Origin: Oscarella lobularis
Lineage: Eukaryota; Porifera; Homoscleromorpha; Homosclerophorida; Oscarellidae
Length of the DNA stretch: 64,000 nucleotides
Direction of reading: 5' to 3'
Assembly (NCBI RefSeq): GCF_947507565.1
Contig: NC_089185.1
Coordinates: 124,001-188,000 of the forward strand
Each line of letters starts with the position of its first letter. Position 1 is the stretch's first letter. The translations under genes were made by a program, and so were the position numbers. The notes beneath the pieces are model-generated. The model was not told where the DNA came from. It saw only the letters and a program-made list of their open reading frames with translations, and did not search any database. Positions 34,367 to 45,031 of the stretch are shown in pieces.

Positions 34367-37300
34367 TCATTGGAGCTCTAGTGTTTCCATCGATCCCCAT
34401 CTGCGGCCGAAGTTGAGCTTGACGGGAAGTGGTATAGTAATCGCGACGGCCCCTTCCATTTCTCGCCGAAGAATTCGTCCCAGTTTCGTGACGACCTCTT
34501 GGCGAACGTCGTAAACGAGTTCGTCGTGCATGTGAAGAACGAGCGACGCGTCGTCTTTAAGGCCTTCGTTGAGAATCGCCGCGTCGACGTTGATCATTGC
34601 TCGTTTAACCAAATCGGCTGCGGATCCTTGAACCGTGCTATTAACCGCCTGCCTTTCCGCTTGGCTTCTCTCATTTGCATTCGTCGATTTAATCGCCGGT
34701 AAATAGCGTCGCCGTCCCATAAGAGTCTCCACGTATCCGAGCTCCCTGCACCTGTCCACTGACGACCGCAAAAACGACTCGAGCCCTTCGTATTTTGATT
34801 TGAACGACGTCATGAAGCGAGCTGCTTCCTCCTCCTTGACGCCCAGCTGTTCTGCAAGTCCTTTCGCTCCGATTCCGTATATCATTCCATAGCAAATTTG
34901 TTTAGTCCATTGCCGCTGATCAGCCGTCACGTCGTCGACTCCGACGCCAACCCATTCGCTGGCTATCGAACGGAACACGTCACCGGCACGGGAAAAAATC
35001 TGAATCAACTTTTCATCCTTCGACAAGTGGGCTATGAGTCGGAGCTCGAGCTGGCAATAGTCGGCAGCGACGAGAACGCATCCCGGCGACGCAACGAACA
35101 TATCCCTCATGCAAATCTTTCGCGTATCGCATCCAATATCGAACTCCTTTGGAACGTTCTGCAGATTCGGGTCGCAGACCGCAATTCTTCCCGTCGCCGT
35201 GTGAGTTTGACACGTAGCAAAAACTCTGTTCTCCGCTCGATCCCTCTGTCGTTCTTTAGCGAGAGGAAGAAGGGTCTTTGTTACCGCATTTTCGACTCTT
35301 CGCCATTCCAGTATCACGCCGGGTAGACGATGTTCGGTAGCGAGTTTTTCTAAGACACCTTTCGCCGTGCTAAATTGTCTCAACCGGCGAATGCGACCGA
35401 GTCCCATAACTTTCTTACCTCCGCCACTCGGATCCGGCGGGGGTAATTTGAGTTCATGAAAAAGAACGGTCGAAACGTCTTCAGGATTGTTAAGAGAAAA
35501 CTGGCGACCGGCTAGTTGATGCGCTTCAACTTCCAGCGACGATAGTCGCTCGTGAAGAATACCCGACTGCCGTTTGTACTCCTTGGCAGAAAAGCCCAAT
35601 CCGTGCATTTCCATTTGAGCTAGAGACACGACGGCCGGCATCTCTACCTCGTGAAAAGCTTCGATTAGACCGTTTTGGTCGAGTTGCACTTCGAGCGAGT
35701 CCATTAGAGGCAGAAGGAGAACGGCTTCGGCGCAAGCCTTGAGTCGAGCCGGGCCAGGATTCGTTGCCATGAAAGCGAGCCCTTCACCTTTGCGTCGGTC
35801 AAATTCTTCCGATAGATAGTGCTTCAGCAGCTGATGAAGGTTCTTCTCCTTGCCGTCCGGTTGCAGCAGCCAGTCGCCGACGTTAGGATCTCTCAAAACG
35901 CCGGAGAGAGAAACTCCGCACGTTTGAGCGAATTTCTTTAGCTGGGTTTTGACACCGAACAGAATTCGAACTGGACAAGTAGAGGCTTCGCGAAGAACAG
36001 CGGCGACGGCGGAAAGCCGCTGGCTTTGGCTCAATTCTGGATCAACACCAGCTTCGGCGAGACTGTCGCCACTCTGAGAAGACGGCGGCGAACTAGAACA
36101 GGGAGCGAAAGATACGAAATACGCATCCCTCGGCTGCCAGCACACGGCCATCCCTAGAATGACTTCGGATCCATCGGGAGCTGAATATCCAGTCGATTCG
36201 GCACCCAATTTCTGCTGCTGCGCTCGCTGCCGCCTCGTACCGATATTCGACGATCCGACAAGTCGAGAGGAAGCCAAAGCGACAGAACAGCGTTTCTGAC
36301 CTTTCCACTCGGATAGAAACGTTTCAAACAAATCCTTATGAGCGGCTACGTCAATAATAGAAAACGTAGAGCCTCCGCCAATGGACGATTGCGACAGCGC
36401 GTGACTCGACTCAACAGCAATTTCTCTGGTAGTCTTTTTTTGACTCGACTTTTCTGCCTCGTGGCAAGCAGCTGCCATCAGTTCCAACGTTTCGAAGCTG
36501 AATTCTGGCATAGAAAAACTGCGTCGACCTACGGCGCCGTCAGGCGTGACGGGAAGTATAGGAGACCCAAATTCGACCACATTTCTCCACCGACGCGAAG
36601 GGCGAGTCGTAGCGAAAGCGGGAGTCGACACAGAAAACGAAGCAGCAGCCGACGTCGAAGCTGGCGAACTGTGGGCCACAGAAACGGTCTTTGCTCCAAA
36701 TAGATCACAGGTCGAATCTGGATCTTGCGGCGAAATTCCATCACCAGGCGAAGCTACAGCAGCGTTCAGTGGCTCAGCCTCCGAAGTGGCCAAGGCAGTC
36801 GTAGGTATCGAAGCGGCTTTTTCTTCATCATCTGATGCAGACCCAGTAGCAGCAGCGGCGTCTATATTGACGTTGTCGCTCAACACGAGCTCTCTCGCTT
36901 CTCGGACAATTTCCGAAGCCGCTTCAGCTTCCGTCATCTTCACTTGCAGTTGATTGACCCAACTCCAGCTTCTCTCGTCGTCCTTGGCGCTCATGAACGG
37001 CGTCACTTTCCTCAGAGTCGTTTCAATTTCGACAGGCGACGCCAAGGCAATCGACGCTAAAGTTCGATATCCGGCATTGTAGAGAGTTCTCGCACGCTGC
37101 CCATTCAACAACGATATCTGAATCAATTCGCACAACTCCCTCTCGACTCCAAAACAGAGTCGACTCTGAAACTGCGACAGAAGCAATTCCATATTCTTCC
37201 AATTTAGCCGCTGACAAAAGATCGTCACCATCCCAGCAAAAGTAGCAGCCGACTGTTGAAGCGACTGAAGAGGACCCCTCGCGACGCCGTAGCGCTCGGC

Positions 37301-39610
37301 GACAGCACCGAGCGGCGCTTCGTGAACAAGCTCATTCAACGCCATCGCCATAAAAAACCGACGATGAACGTCGGCGACGGCTTTCTGCTGCGCGTCGCGT
37401 TCCGTAATCCTCCCGTAGACGGCACGAGCGAGAAACGATTCCTCGACGCCGACGCGATCGGCAACGCGTCGCATGTCGGGCGGCAATTTTTCCCACAAGC
37501 GCAAGAACTGATACCAATTCGGATTCGGCCATTGTCTCTGTAGAAAAATAGGCGTCACTTGATAAACGAGATGAAGTTCGTTTTCCAAGACGAATCCTTT
37601 GCGAGCGCATTGAAGCTCTTTTAAAACGACGCACGCTTCTTCCGGCGACAGAGCCGACGCAAGGCAAGCGGCACCAAACTGCGTCGGCTGATACGACTCT
37701 CGATCGTCGCCGCCGCCGCCGCTGTAGCGCAAGAAAATAAATTCGTTCTTCTGCAAATAGACAAGCGAATCGGCGACAATTTTTTTGACGGCATCGACGT
37801 CGCAACCGAGCGCTTTTCTCTCCGCCGCTAGCAGAGTGCACGACGTATACGTTTCCACGTCATCGGGAGTGAGAGCGACTCCGCCGGCGATGACTTCCAA
37901 GAGCGCTCGTTTCATCGCTCCGTCGTCGTCGAGAAGACAACTCTTGACTGGAGTCAGCGTCGATTGGACGAGAGACATACCCTTTGCTCTTTCCGTCTCC
38001 TTACAAACGAGCACGCTTTCGCCGCTCGTGTCGACGCCCTTTCGTCCCGCTCGACCCGTCATCTGCTTATACGTCATCGTGTCGAGAAGACGACCGTGAA
38101 AAATTGGCGTACGAATTATGACGCGTCTCGCCGGTAAATTGACGCCCGACGAGAGCGTCGACGTGGCGACGACGACGCGAAGAGCGCATTGACGAAACCC
38201 CGTCTCGATCACTCGTCGTTCGTCCATCGTCAAACCGGCGTGATGAAAGGCGACGCCTTGAGAAACGATGACGGCGAGGCGAGGATCCAATCCGACTGGC
38301 GTATTCTTTAGCTGCTTGAGAACATCGTCGACTTTGTCAGGATTATCACTACTCAGCTTTCGACTAATATTGAGTGCCAGGTTTTCGCACTGGATTTTTG
38401 TGGGACAGAAAACCAAAACGGATTGTCCAGCTGTGACCGTTTCGCGGCACAATGCAATGACGCCGTCCGGGTCATCGTTCCCGGCATCTAGATCGCGTAT
38501 CATCTCCATTTCTTTATCGTAGATTGCGTTTCCGACTTTGATGTACTCCGTCAAAGGCACGGGCCGATAATGGGTATTATATAATTCCGCGTCAAGCCAA
38601 GACGCCAGAGTAATCAAATTCGGAAGTGTCGCACTCATGCCCACAATCTGAATGGGATTGGGAGATCGCATGCAAACGAACCGAATCTTTGTCAAAAGCA
38701 ATTCGAGTAAATAGCCGCGAGACGGATCGCCAGCCATGTGTAGCTCATCAACAACAACGACGCCTAATTGACTTAGTTCTTTCTCCTCGACGAGACGATT
38801 TATCATACTGTTGGCTTTCTCGATTGTGCAGACGGCAATGTCGCAGCGCGCGAGACCCCCTTTGGGACTTTGAGTGCCGACGAATGCTTCGACAGTCAAT
38901 CCGACGCCTCGAAAAAGATTCTTCAAGTAGGCCGTCTTTTCCATCGTTATACTAACAAATGGAAGTATAAAAATCGCTTTCTGTTCCGTCTCAAGAACTC
39001 GTTTCAGTATAAGAAGCTCGGATACGAGAGTCTTTCCGGCACTCGTTGGCGCCGAATAGACGAGATTCCGTCCCTGGAGTGCCTTCGTTTTTTGCAAGCA
39101 TTCCGCCTGCCATTCAAACATCGACACGATACCGAAATCTCTGTATTTCTTCAGAACAGCGTCAGGCAAAGACCACGACGACATAAGAAGATCGGTTTGA
39201 CTAAGGGAAGACGTTGAAGATAACGACGCGTTTTTCGACGTCGTCGCGGCGTGGAGCTCCGATGCCGTCACGAAGCCAGATGCCGACGACGAAGACGACG
39301 ACGTTGAAAATGTCACGCCTTCTAAGAGACTCGATCCGACGGCGCGAAGGCTGCTCGTTTCTTTTGCGGGAGGCGTGAGGACGGGCTTTGCTATCGATTC
39401 GCGCAGTTCGCGGCGTTTTTGCGCGGCGCTCGTCTTTCTTTTTGCTTTTTTCTCGTCGTGTCGTTGTTTTCGAGGCTCGGCGATGCCTTTCGTTGAGGTT
39501 TTCGGCTTCGCTGGAGCAGATTCGGACGATGCATGGAGCTTTCTTGGTAATTTCGAGCGCAAAGGGTAATCTCGCGTGTTTATTCGCTTGCGAGAAGACG
39601 ATGCCGACAT
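34367..39610 (-). CDS. POLQ: DNA polymerase theta (helicase-polymerase), intronless
   Basis: Theta-mediated end joining enzyme. One uninterrupted 1747-residue ORF. N-terminal basic/Ser-rich region (1-140); SF2 helicase with Walker A SAPTSAGKT (about 186-194), DELH (288-291), MSATLPN, TGRAGRKG; a Ski2/Hel308-like winged-helix/ratchet region to about 890; a short Ala/Ser/Glu-rich linker; a degenerate exonuclease-like part; and the family A polymerase with motif A VAADYCQLELRLIAHLS, motif B KQICYGMIYGIG and motif C HDE (1695-1697). The human protein is about 2590 residues; the difference is mainly the central region, here perhaps 200 residues instead of about 900. Lack of introns is unusual among its neighbours. 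HELQ lacks the polymerase and POLN lacks the helicase. Confidence 0.97.
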   Translation of the reverse strand: MSASSSRKRINTRDYPLRSKLPRKLHASSESAPAKPKTSTKGIAEPRKQRHDEKKAKRKTSAAQKRRELRESIAKPVLTPPAKETSSLRAVGSSLLEGVTFSTSSSSSSASGFVTASELHAATTSKNASLSSTSSLSQTDLLMSSWSLPDAVLKKYRDFGIVSMFEWQAECLQKTKALQGRNLVYSAPTSAGKTLVSELLILKRVLETEQKAIFILPFVSITMEKTAYLKNLFRGVGLTVEAFVGTQSPKGGLARCDIAVCTIEKANSMINRLVEEKELSQLGVVVVDELHMAGDPSRGYLLELLLTKIRFVCMRSPNPIQIVGMSATLPNLITLASWLDAELYNTHYRPVPLTEYIKVGNAIYDKEMEMIRDLDAGNDDPDGVIALCRETVTAGQSVLVFCPTKIQCENLALNISRKLSSDNPDKVDDVLKQLKNTPVGLDPRLAVIVSQGVAFHHAGLTMDERRVIETGFRQCALRVVVATSTLSSGVNLPARRVIIRTPIFHGRLLDTMTYKQMTGRAGRKGVDTSGESVLVCKETERAKGMSLVQSTLTPVKSCLLDDDGAMKRALLEVIAGGVALTPDDVETYTSCTLLAAERKALGCDVDAVKKIVADSLVYLQKNEFIFLRYSGGGGDDRESYQPTQFGAACLASALSPEEACVVLKELQCARKGFVLENELHLVYQVTPIFLQRQWPNPNWYQFLRLWEKLPPDMRRVADRVGVEESFLARAVYGRITERDAQQKAVADVHRRFFMAMALNELVHEAPLGAVAERYGVARGPLQSLQQSAATFAGMVTIFCQRLNWKNMELLLSQFQSRLCFGVERELCELIQISLLNGQRARTLYNAGYRTLASIALASPVEIETTLRKVTPFMSAKDDERSWSWVNQLQVKMTEAEAASEIVREARELVLSDNVNIDAAAATGSASDDEEKAASIPTTALATSEAEPLNAAVASPGDGISPQDPDSTCDLFGAKTVSVAHSSPASTSAAASFSVSTPAFATTRPSRRWRNVVEFGSPILPVTPDGAVGRRSFSMPEFSFETLELMAAACHEAEKSSQKKTTREIAVESSHALSQSSIGGGSTFSIIDVAAHKDLFETFLSEWKGQKRCSVALASSRLVGSSNIGTRRQRAQQQKLGAESTGYSAPDGSEVILGMAVCWQPRDAYFVSFAPCSSSPPSSQSGDSLAEAGVDPELSQSQRLSAVAAVLREASTCPVRILFGVKTQLKKFAQTCGVSLSGVLRDPNVGDWLLQPDGKEKNLHQLLKHYLSEEFDRRKGEGLAFMATNPGPARLKACAEAVLLLPLMDSLEVQLDQNGLIEAFHEVEMPAVVSLAQMEMHGLGFSAKEYKRQSGILHERLSSLEVEAHQLAGRQFSLNNPEDVSTVLFHELKLPPPDPSGGGKKVMGLGRIRRLRQFSTAKGVLEKLATEHRLPGVILEWRRVENAVTKTLLPLAKERQRDRAENRVFATCQTHTATGRIAVCDPNLQNVPKEFDIGCDTRKICMRDMFVASPGCVLVAADYCQLELRLIAHLSKDEKLIQIFSRAGDVFRSIASEWVGVGVDDVTADQRQWTKQICYGMIYGIGAKGLAEQLGVKEEEAARFMTSFKSKYEGLESFLRSSVDRCRELGYVETLMGRRRYLPAIKSTNANERSQAERQAVNSTVQGSAADLVKRAMINVDAAILNEGLKDDASLVLHMHDELVYDVRQEVVTKLGRILRREMEGAVAITIPLPVKLNFGRRWGSMETLELQ

Positions 39611-39862
39611 GGAAAGAGGACGTAGCTGAAGCTAAGTGCTCCTCATCAATTCAAATTCAGTCAAACGTTATCCGGGATGGACCTCGCACGTGCTCACTAT
39701 ATATCTATGCGTTCTTGCATCTTTTACGCTGTTTCGCTAATTTGTATGCAGCAACAGCACGTTTCCTCTCCTTTTCCATATGTGCTATTTGCATCGTATC
39801 CTTCTTGTTTTTCGCCTACAAAAAATACATTATTTGAAGATTATAAAAATATTCTTCTTCAT

Positions 39863-40641
39863 CATACTTCAGTTCCTTTTTTAACACCTCTTGGAGCGAC
39901 GAGTAAGGGCGGAGCCTGAACAACTTCTCCAAATCGAACTTTATCTACACTTCCGTTATTAATTAATTAAAAGTCTCGCTTATGTGTAACAAATGTTCTT
40001 CACCTTTCACAAATTCCTCTTTGCCTTCAATATAAACGTCGCTTTTCTTTTTCCTTTTTCTTCTCTTCTCGGTTCGTTCTTTCATTACTCTGCAATGCAA
40101 CGCACTTTAGATAAAGAATGACCAATAGCTGGCAATAAAATCAACCTCTTTCTCCTTTCAGATGTGGAAGTCTTGGACTGAATCTGTCTTCTCACTATTT
40201 CCGTCGTTTCCTTATCAATGCGATCGAAATAAGTCTCCACGTTCTCTCCTTTCCGTTGCTTGAAGCTAGTCCGTTGATTGAAGCTAGTCGACCTAGACTC
40301 CTCTTTCATTCGCCCAAAGCTATTATCTTTATCGATTCGTCGTTCCTCGGGTAACGAGTCACTGTCAGAGAGCGAGATCTCAACTCCGTCTTTGAGAAAC
40401 ATGCTGCTCGTAAGAGCTCCCAGCCCCTTTCTCTTCTCCTTTCGCTTTTTCGAAGCCTGTTTCTCGTCGCTTTCTTCATCGTCATGAGAAGGAGGAAGGT
40501 CGACGACTCTAAACAAGCAGGATCAGGCTATCTGTTCTATTCGTCTACGTGTTCTGCCTACTTTTTGATTGCTTTGTGACTGCGTCGCTTCGAAAAGGGA
40601 TCGATGGCTTTGACTCGTTTGTGACGGCCGACCCGACCCAT
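39863..40641 (-). CDS. CCDC137: Coiled-coil domain-containing protein 137
   Basis: Nucleolar or chromosome-periphery protein in vertebrates. ATG 40641 gives MGRVGRHKRVKAIDPFSKRR, the usual basic start; an in-frame ATG at 40743 would add 34 residues. Then SKKRKEKRKGLGALTSSMFL, SFKQRKGENVETYFDRIDKE (the family signature FKQRKGE), ERTEKRRKRKKKSDVYI and the end DKVRFGEVVQAPPLLVAPRG, matching the FGEVV-PP motif of CCDC137. Four exons. It is very basic, consistent with RNA binding. It sits upstream of POLQ on the same strand; the 252 bp between them must hold the POLQ promoter. Confidence 0.85.
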
Positions 40642-40823
40642 CACTTCCAAGATCGATCTACGCCAAGGCACAGATGACACAGTCGGGATTCGGGAATTCC
40701 ACGAGCGCGCGCGAAGCGTTGAAGCCCCCTGCCCGCGGTTCATTTGATTTTCCTATGTTTCAAAAACACAACAGCAAAAGGTAACCAAATAGACTACTCA
40801 AATTTCATCATGCCTTTCGTATC

Positions 40824-43800
40824 CTACAATTCTTTCATTTCCTTTTTAAACGTCTGTCCAAAAGATTTCCAGAGTTTGGGATTCGATTCGAGGCAAGTGC
40901 AACCGCAGCCAGAGGGACAGACGTGTTGATTGGTAAACCAGTTTCGCATGTGAAGTACGTGTCCACCGTGTCCGCAAGCCAAGCAAACACTGGACGAACC
41001 TTAAACGATTTGTCCACTTTATCAACCTGAAAATCAGACGGCTAAATGTCACGAACCTTTAACTGGAATTCGACAAATAGAACACCGAAATCCGTGCGTT
41101 CGACATCTCTCGCATACAGCTCCACTCAGCAGATTTCCGCATTGCGAACACTTGACGCAAAAACCTAAAAAAAATACAATAAGCAAACTCAATGCTCCAA
41201 CAAAACACTCTGCTGACCAATTCCGTTATCCCCGTCCTGAGAACTGTTCGACATGTGCTTCAATACCTCAAGACGTTGTTCCAATAATCCCCATTTAAGC
41301 AAGACATCGGCATACACGCGACGAAATTCGTCATACTGTCGCGAACGACTAGGATCAAGAAGGTAACCGTTCTGCAAATGATTGAATTGCTCTTCGTCCG
41401 GATCCGCCCACTCAATCGCTCCTTCAGACGAGGAAAAGGGCTGCAAATGATTCCAACTACTGACACCAACTGCAGGAAAGCCGTGAGTTGGATCAAGCAG
41501 TCCAGGCATGTAGTTCCAAGCGGGAGATTCCGACAAACTCGGAGAGGGCAACACGGAAGGATTGAGATGCTATAAATCGGTAAAAACAAATGCGTATGAT
41601 CGAGAATGCATCACGAACCGTATTGGAGTCTGAAGTAGAACTTTTTTGTCGAGCCAGAGCAGGTGGCTCTGGAAGAAGACGAAGTGACATCACCGGCCTG
41701 TCCTTCGTCGAATTGATCCGCCACTTGTCGTTCTCGTACAAAGATATCACAGACGTGATCATTGCTAACGTTTGAACGTCTCGCTGTTTCTCGTAGTGCT
41801 CCAAACTAGAAAGACAACATAGACCATGCCAGCTCAATCTAACTGTGGACATACATTGACATAATCATGTCTCGTCCAAACGGATAAAAGGCCCAAGGAG
41901 GTCCGTCGTCCGCTCCACTGCGACCGACGCCAAATAGCTTCGAATCGAGAACGAGTTCCAGAAGTTGCCACATTTGAACGAGATCCTGACGGCTCTCATT
42001 CGCCGCTGACAACGCATTCAATTGACATAGGGTCTCGGCCATTTCGACATTATTTAACCTGCAATCAAAATTTAAAATATTCCCGAGTGGGTTTGGATTC
42101 ACGTGCCTGTAACTTTCCGCCAGGGATCGACTGAAGGGAAGAAGATAGTGCAAGTCTCTTATAACGACGGGTCCAACGTAGAGTTTCGATAAATTAGCAA
42201 CGTTAATCTTGGATCTCGTTCGTTTCGACGCGTGGTAATAACTGTGAAGAGAAACGGCTGATTGATCTCGGCTTCCGATGCTTGGCGACGTAGAGTAAAA
42301 TTTCGCTGAATCGTTCGTCGTTCCGCGACGCGACAATGACGAAGAAGTCGGCAAAGACGACCCTTGTACGAGAATTCGATTCTTAATCGTGGAAGAAGTC
42401 CACTTGCGATGGGCGCCGAGATCCGCGAGAGCACTGCATCAATTTTCAAAAAAAATATTTTTAAAAAAAGAGCAAAAGCATACCGGGGAGTCTTATCCGC
42501 TAAAGCAGGAACGTTAAGCAGATGAGGACGAGTAAAGACGACAAGAAGACCTAAAGTCAATAATAATTAAAGATGAGCTATTTTCAATCGGTAACTGACC
42601 ATTTGCACAGAAGCAGGCCCCAGACGTTCGAGGAAAAGGAATATGTGCATCAAGTGAGCTACCATATGTAAACGCAGTCGTTGCTCTAGTCGTCTTTTCT
42701 AAGCCAGAATCTTCAACGCTTTGTTCAGGCGTCTGAGTCTTCAGAGCGCATCATAATAATTGCCTAAAGCGAGTTACCCATTCTGTACCGTCTGCTTTTC
42801 TAGTTGAGTAACGAGTCGTCGAAGGCACGCTTCTAAGCAAGGTCTGTGATTATTCACCAATGACTGAGCCGTTTCATCCAGTGCCTGCAAACCGAATACA
42901 TAAGGTTAAAATATCGATTAGCTTCGGTCTCACTTTCTTAAGCGACGACTTCGTTGCTGTGTCGATGGTCGACTCTTCGGAAAATTGAAACGACGGAACC
43001 GCTTTGTTTGGATACAGTTCGGGAAAGCTGATACAAAGACGAACGAACTGCGACGCAATACGAGTCACAGTCGTGCACGTCCTATTGGCCGCATTCAGCT
43101 GAAAAAAAACACATAGTCAATTTCGACTCAATCAATTAATTAATTACCCTTTCGACAGTGCATCCCGGTATGTCTTTTCTCATGAGCGCAAATTCCTGAC
43201 TGAGAGTATGCGGAGTCTGAAGAAGTTTGAGATCATCGTCGGGATTCTTGTTCTCCATTCTATTCGCGTTCTCAGTCGCGACGTTAGACGATGACCCCGC
43301 CTCTCGTTTCGCATTCCAAGACGTATCCGGAGCGTCTAGATCTTTTACGTCATGTCCGCACGCCTTTTAAATAAATAAAAAATTAGAATTTCAATTTTCC
43401 TAGCAATGGGCTTACAGTTTGGTGTTGAGCGCTAATTTTCCACAATCTCAACGTCTGATCTTTAGACCAGGTTACTAGCTGATATGCCGAAGCCATTTCG
43501 CCTCCCAAAGACGACGACCGATTGACTCGCCACGCAAAATCGGGCACACTATCCGTGTGACCGTCGAACGCGTGAACCGGCTCCGTGATAGTCGACTTGC
43601 TAGCGGCGAGACTCCATAGAAGCGGCGCCACGTGCTCTTCGCGTCTCAACTGTGGCACCTTCAGCGTAACAACGCCAGACCCAAACGGCTAAAAGAATTA
43701 TTAGATACGCGCATTCGCTATCAAAAAAGACCGACTGTAAATTTTGCTCGCCACACTGGCATTCCAACCGATAATACACATTTAGCCGTTCTAGGCGACT

Positions 43801-44882
43801 TGACATCCCAAAGCTGTAAAAAATCCCAAAAGAATAAAAAAAACAATTAGAAAAAAATGTACTCACCTTGACAGTTGAATCCTGACTGGCTGACGCCAAA
43901 ATATTTCTGTCTTGCCGACTCCAATCAAGACCGTGAGTTTTCAGCGTGTGAGCCGCAATATAAGTGACAGCCGTTCCCGCTCTCTGCAGAAAATAAACAT
44001 TAATGAAAATCCACATAGAATCCTTTCTTGCTTTTCGGTCCCAAACTCGAACGTCGCCATCGTGCGACGACGCTAAGAAATTTTCATCGTGACGATTCCA
44101 TTTGACTTGAGACGCTCCCGCTAAAAAATAAAATTGAAAAATACTCCCCAAGTCACTTTTCCCTATTTACCAACGGCCTTCCACGTCATTACAGGCCGTT
44201 GAAACTCTCTAACATCAAAGTTAGATAACGCAGTCATATACATATATCTTAGCAGGACCTCGTATCCCATATATGAACATAAGTATCCGCTGAACACGAT
44301 ACAAAGAGAGCTGGATGATGAGGACACCAACTCAAATCACTTTCAGACAGTCCCAGTGAGAAATAAATGATTTTTTATATATGCAAATACCTTATAGCTC
44401 TCGTGTGACCCTTCACGGATCTCACAAGTGGCTTTTCTGCTTCTACGTTCCACAAGTCGACGTGTTGAGAAGACTGGCAGAAAATTATTGGTCAAAATTG
44501 AATTACTTAGACAACTAAAATATTGCCTACCGTGGATACTATTAAACGTTCGCTGCTGCCGGGATGAGAATTCCAGTCGATTGCTGTGACGTCAAATTTT
44601 GTACTTCTTGGCAATTTTCGCGTTGGCGAGAGCGATTCGATATCGACAATGCCGAGAAATTTGCGCCTAAAAACGCCGAATTTGCAAAAAGAACGAGATC
44701 GATAGTCGATCGACTCACGTTGCGATCACACAATGACTTCCGCTCCCGTTTACAGCCAACGTGCTGCTCTAAAACCAAAGCGTGACGATGGATATTAGCA
44801 TTGCAGCAGTCTTGCTTACTTGCCAGTCCAATTTGGTCCCTGCGTCTCGATGCAACGACGTCGTCTTCTTTTCTTTGCTCAT
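40824..44882 (-). CDS. WDR59: GATOR2 complex protein WDR59
   Basis: GATOR2 subunit that promotes mTORC1 signalling at the lysosome. The first exon (MSKEKKTTSLHRDAGTKLDW) leads into WD repeats: LSWCPHHPALFVSCSADTYV, VAGASQVKWNRHDENFLASS, HDGDVRVWDRK, AAHTLKTHGLDWSRQDRNIL, ASASQDSTVK, PVWRAKFTPFGSGVVTLKVP and YQLVTWSKDQTLRLWKIS. An RWD segment follows (VRLCISFPELYPNKAVPSFQ), then LVYFTRP-like and DLVQMWQLLELVLD, FDEFRRVYADVLLKWGLLE, and the C-terminal RING-like zinc domain: CVKCSQCGNLLSG, GFRCSICRIPVKGSS, CLACGHGGHVLHMRNWF, CPSGCGCTCL. Zn-ligand Cys and His are kept. About 18 exons. Confidence 0.93.
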
Positions 44883-45031
44883 TTGTCTCGTCTCGTTGAT
44901 ATTTCTTTGTGGCGAGTCCGGGCTTCCTATCACGTGGCGTCTAATCGTTACCAGGGCGACTGTTCGTAGCAACTTGGAAGCGTCGGTCTTGCTACAGTGC
45001 AGAGCGAGATCGACGGGCTCGCAGTTTCGCC
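44883..45031. promoter_or_regulatory. Bidirectional promoter region, WDR59 and CCDC81
   Basis: Only 149 bp separate the two start codons on opposite strands. No TATA box is evident. The assignment rests on position only. Confidence 0.5.
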
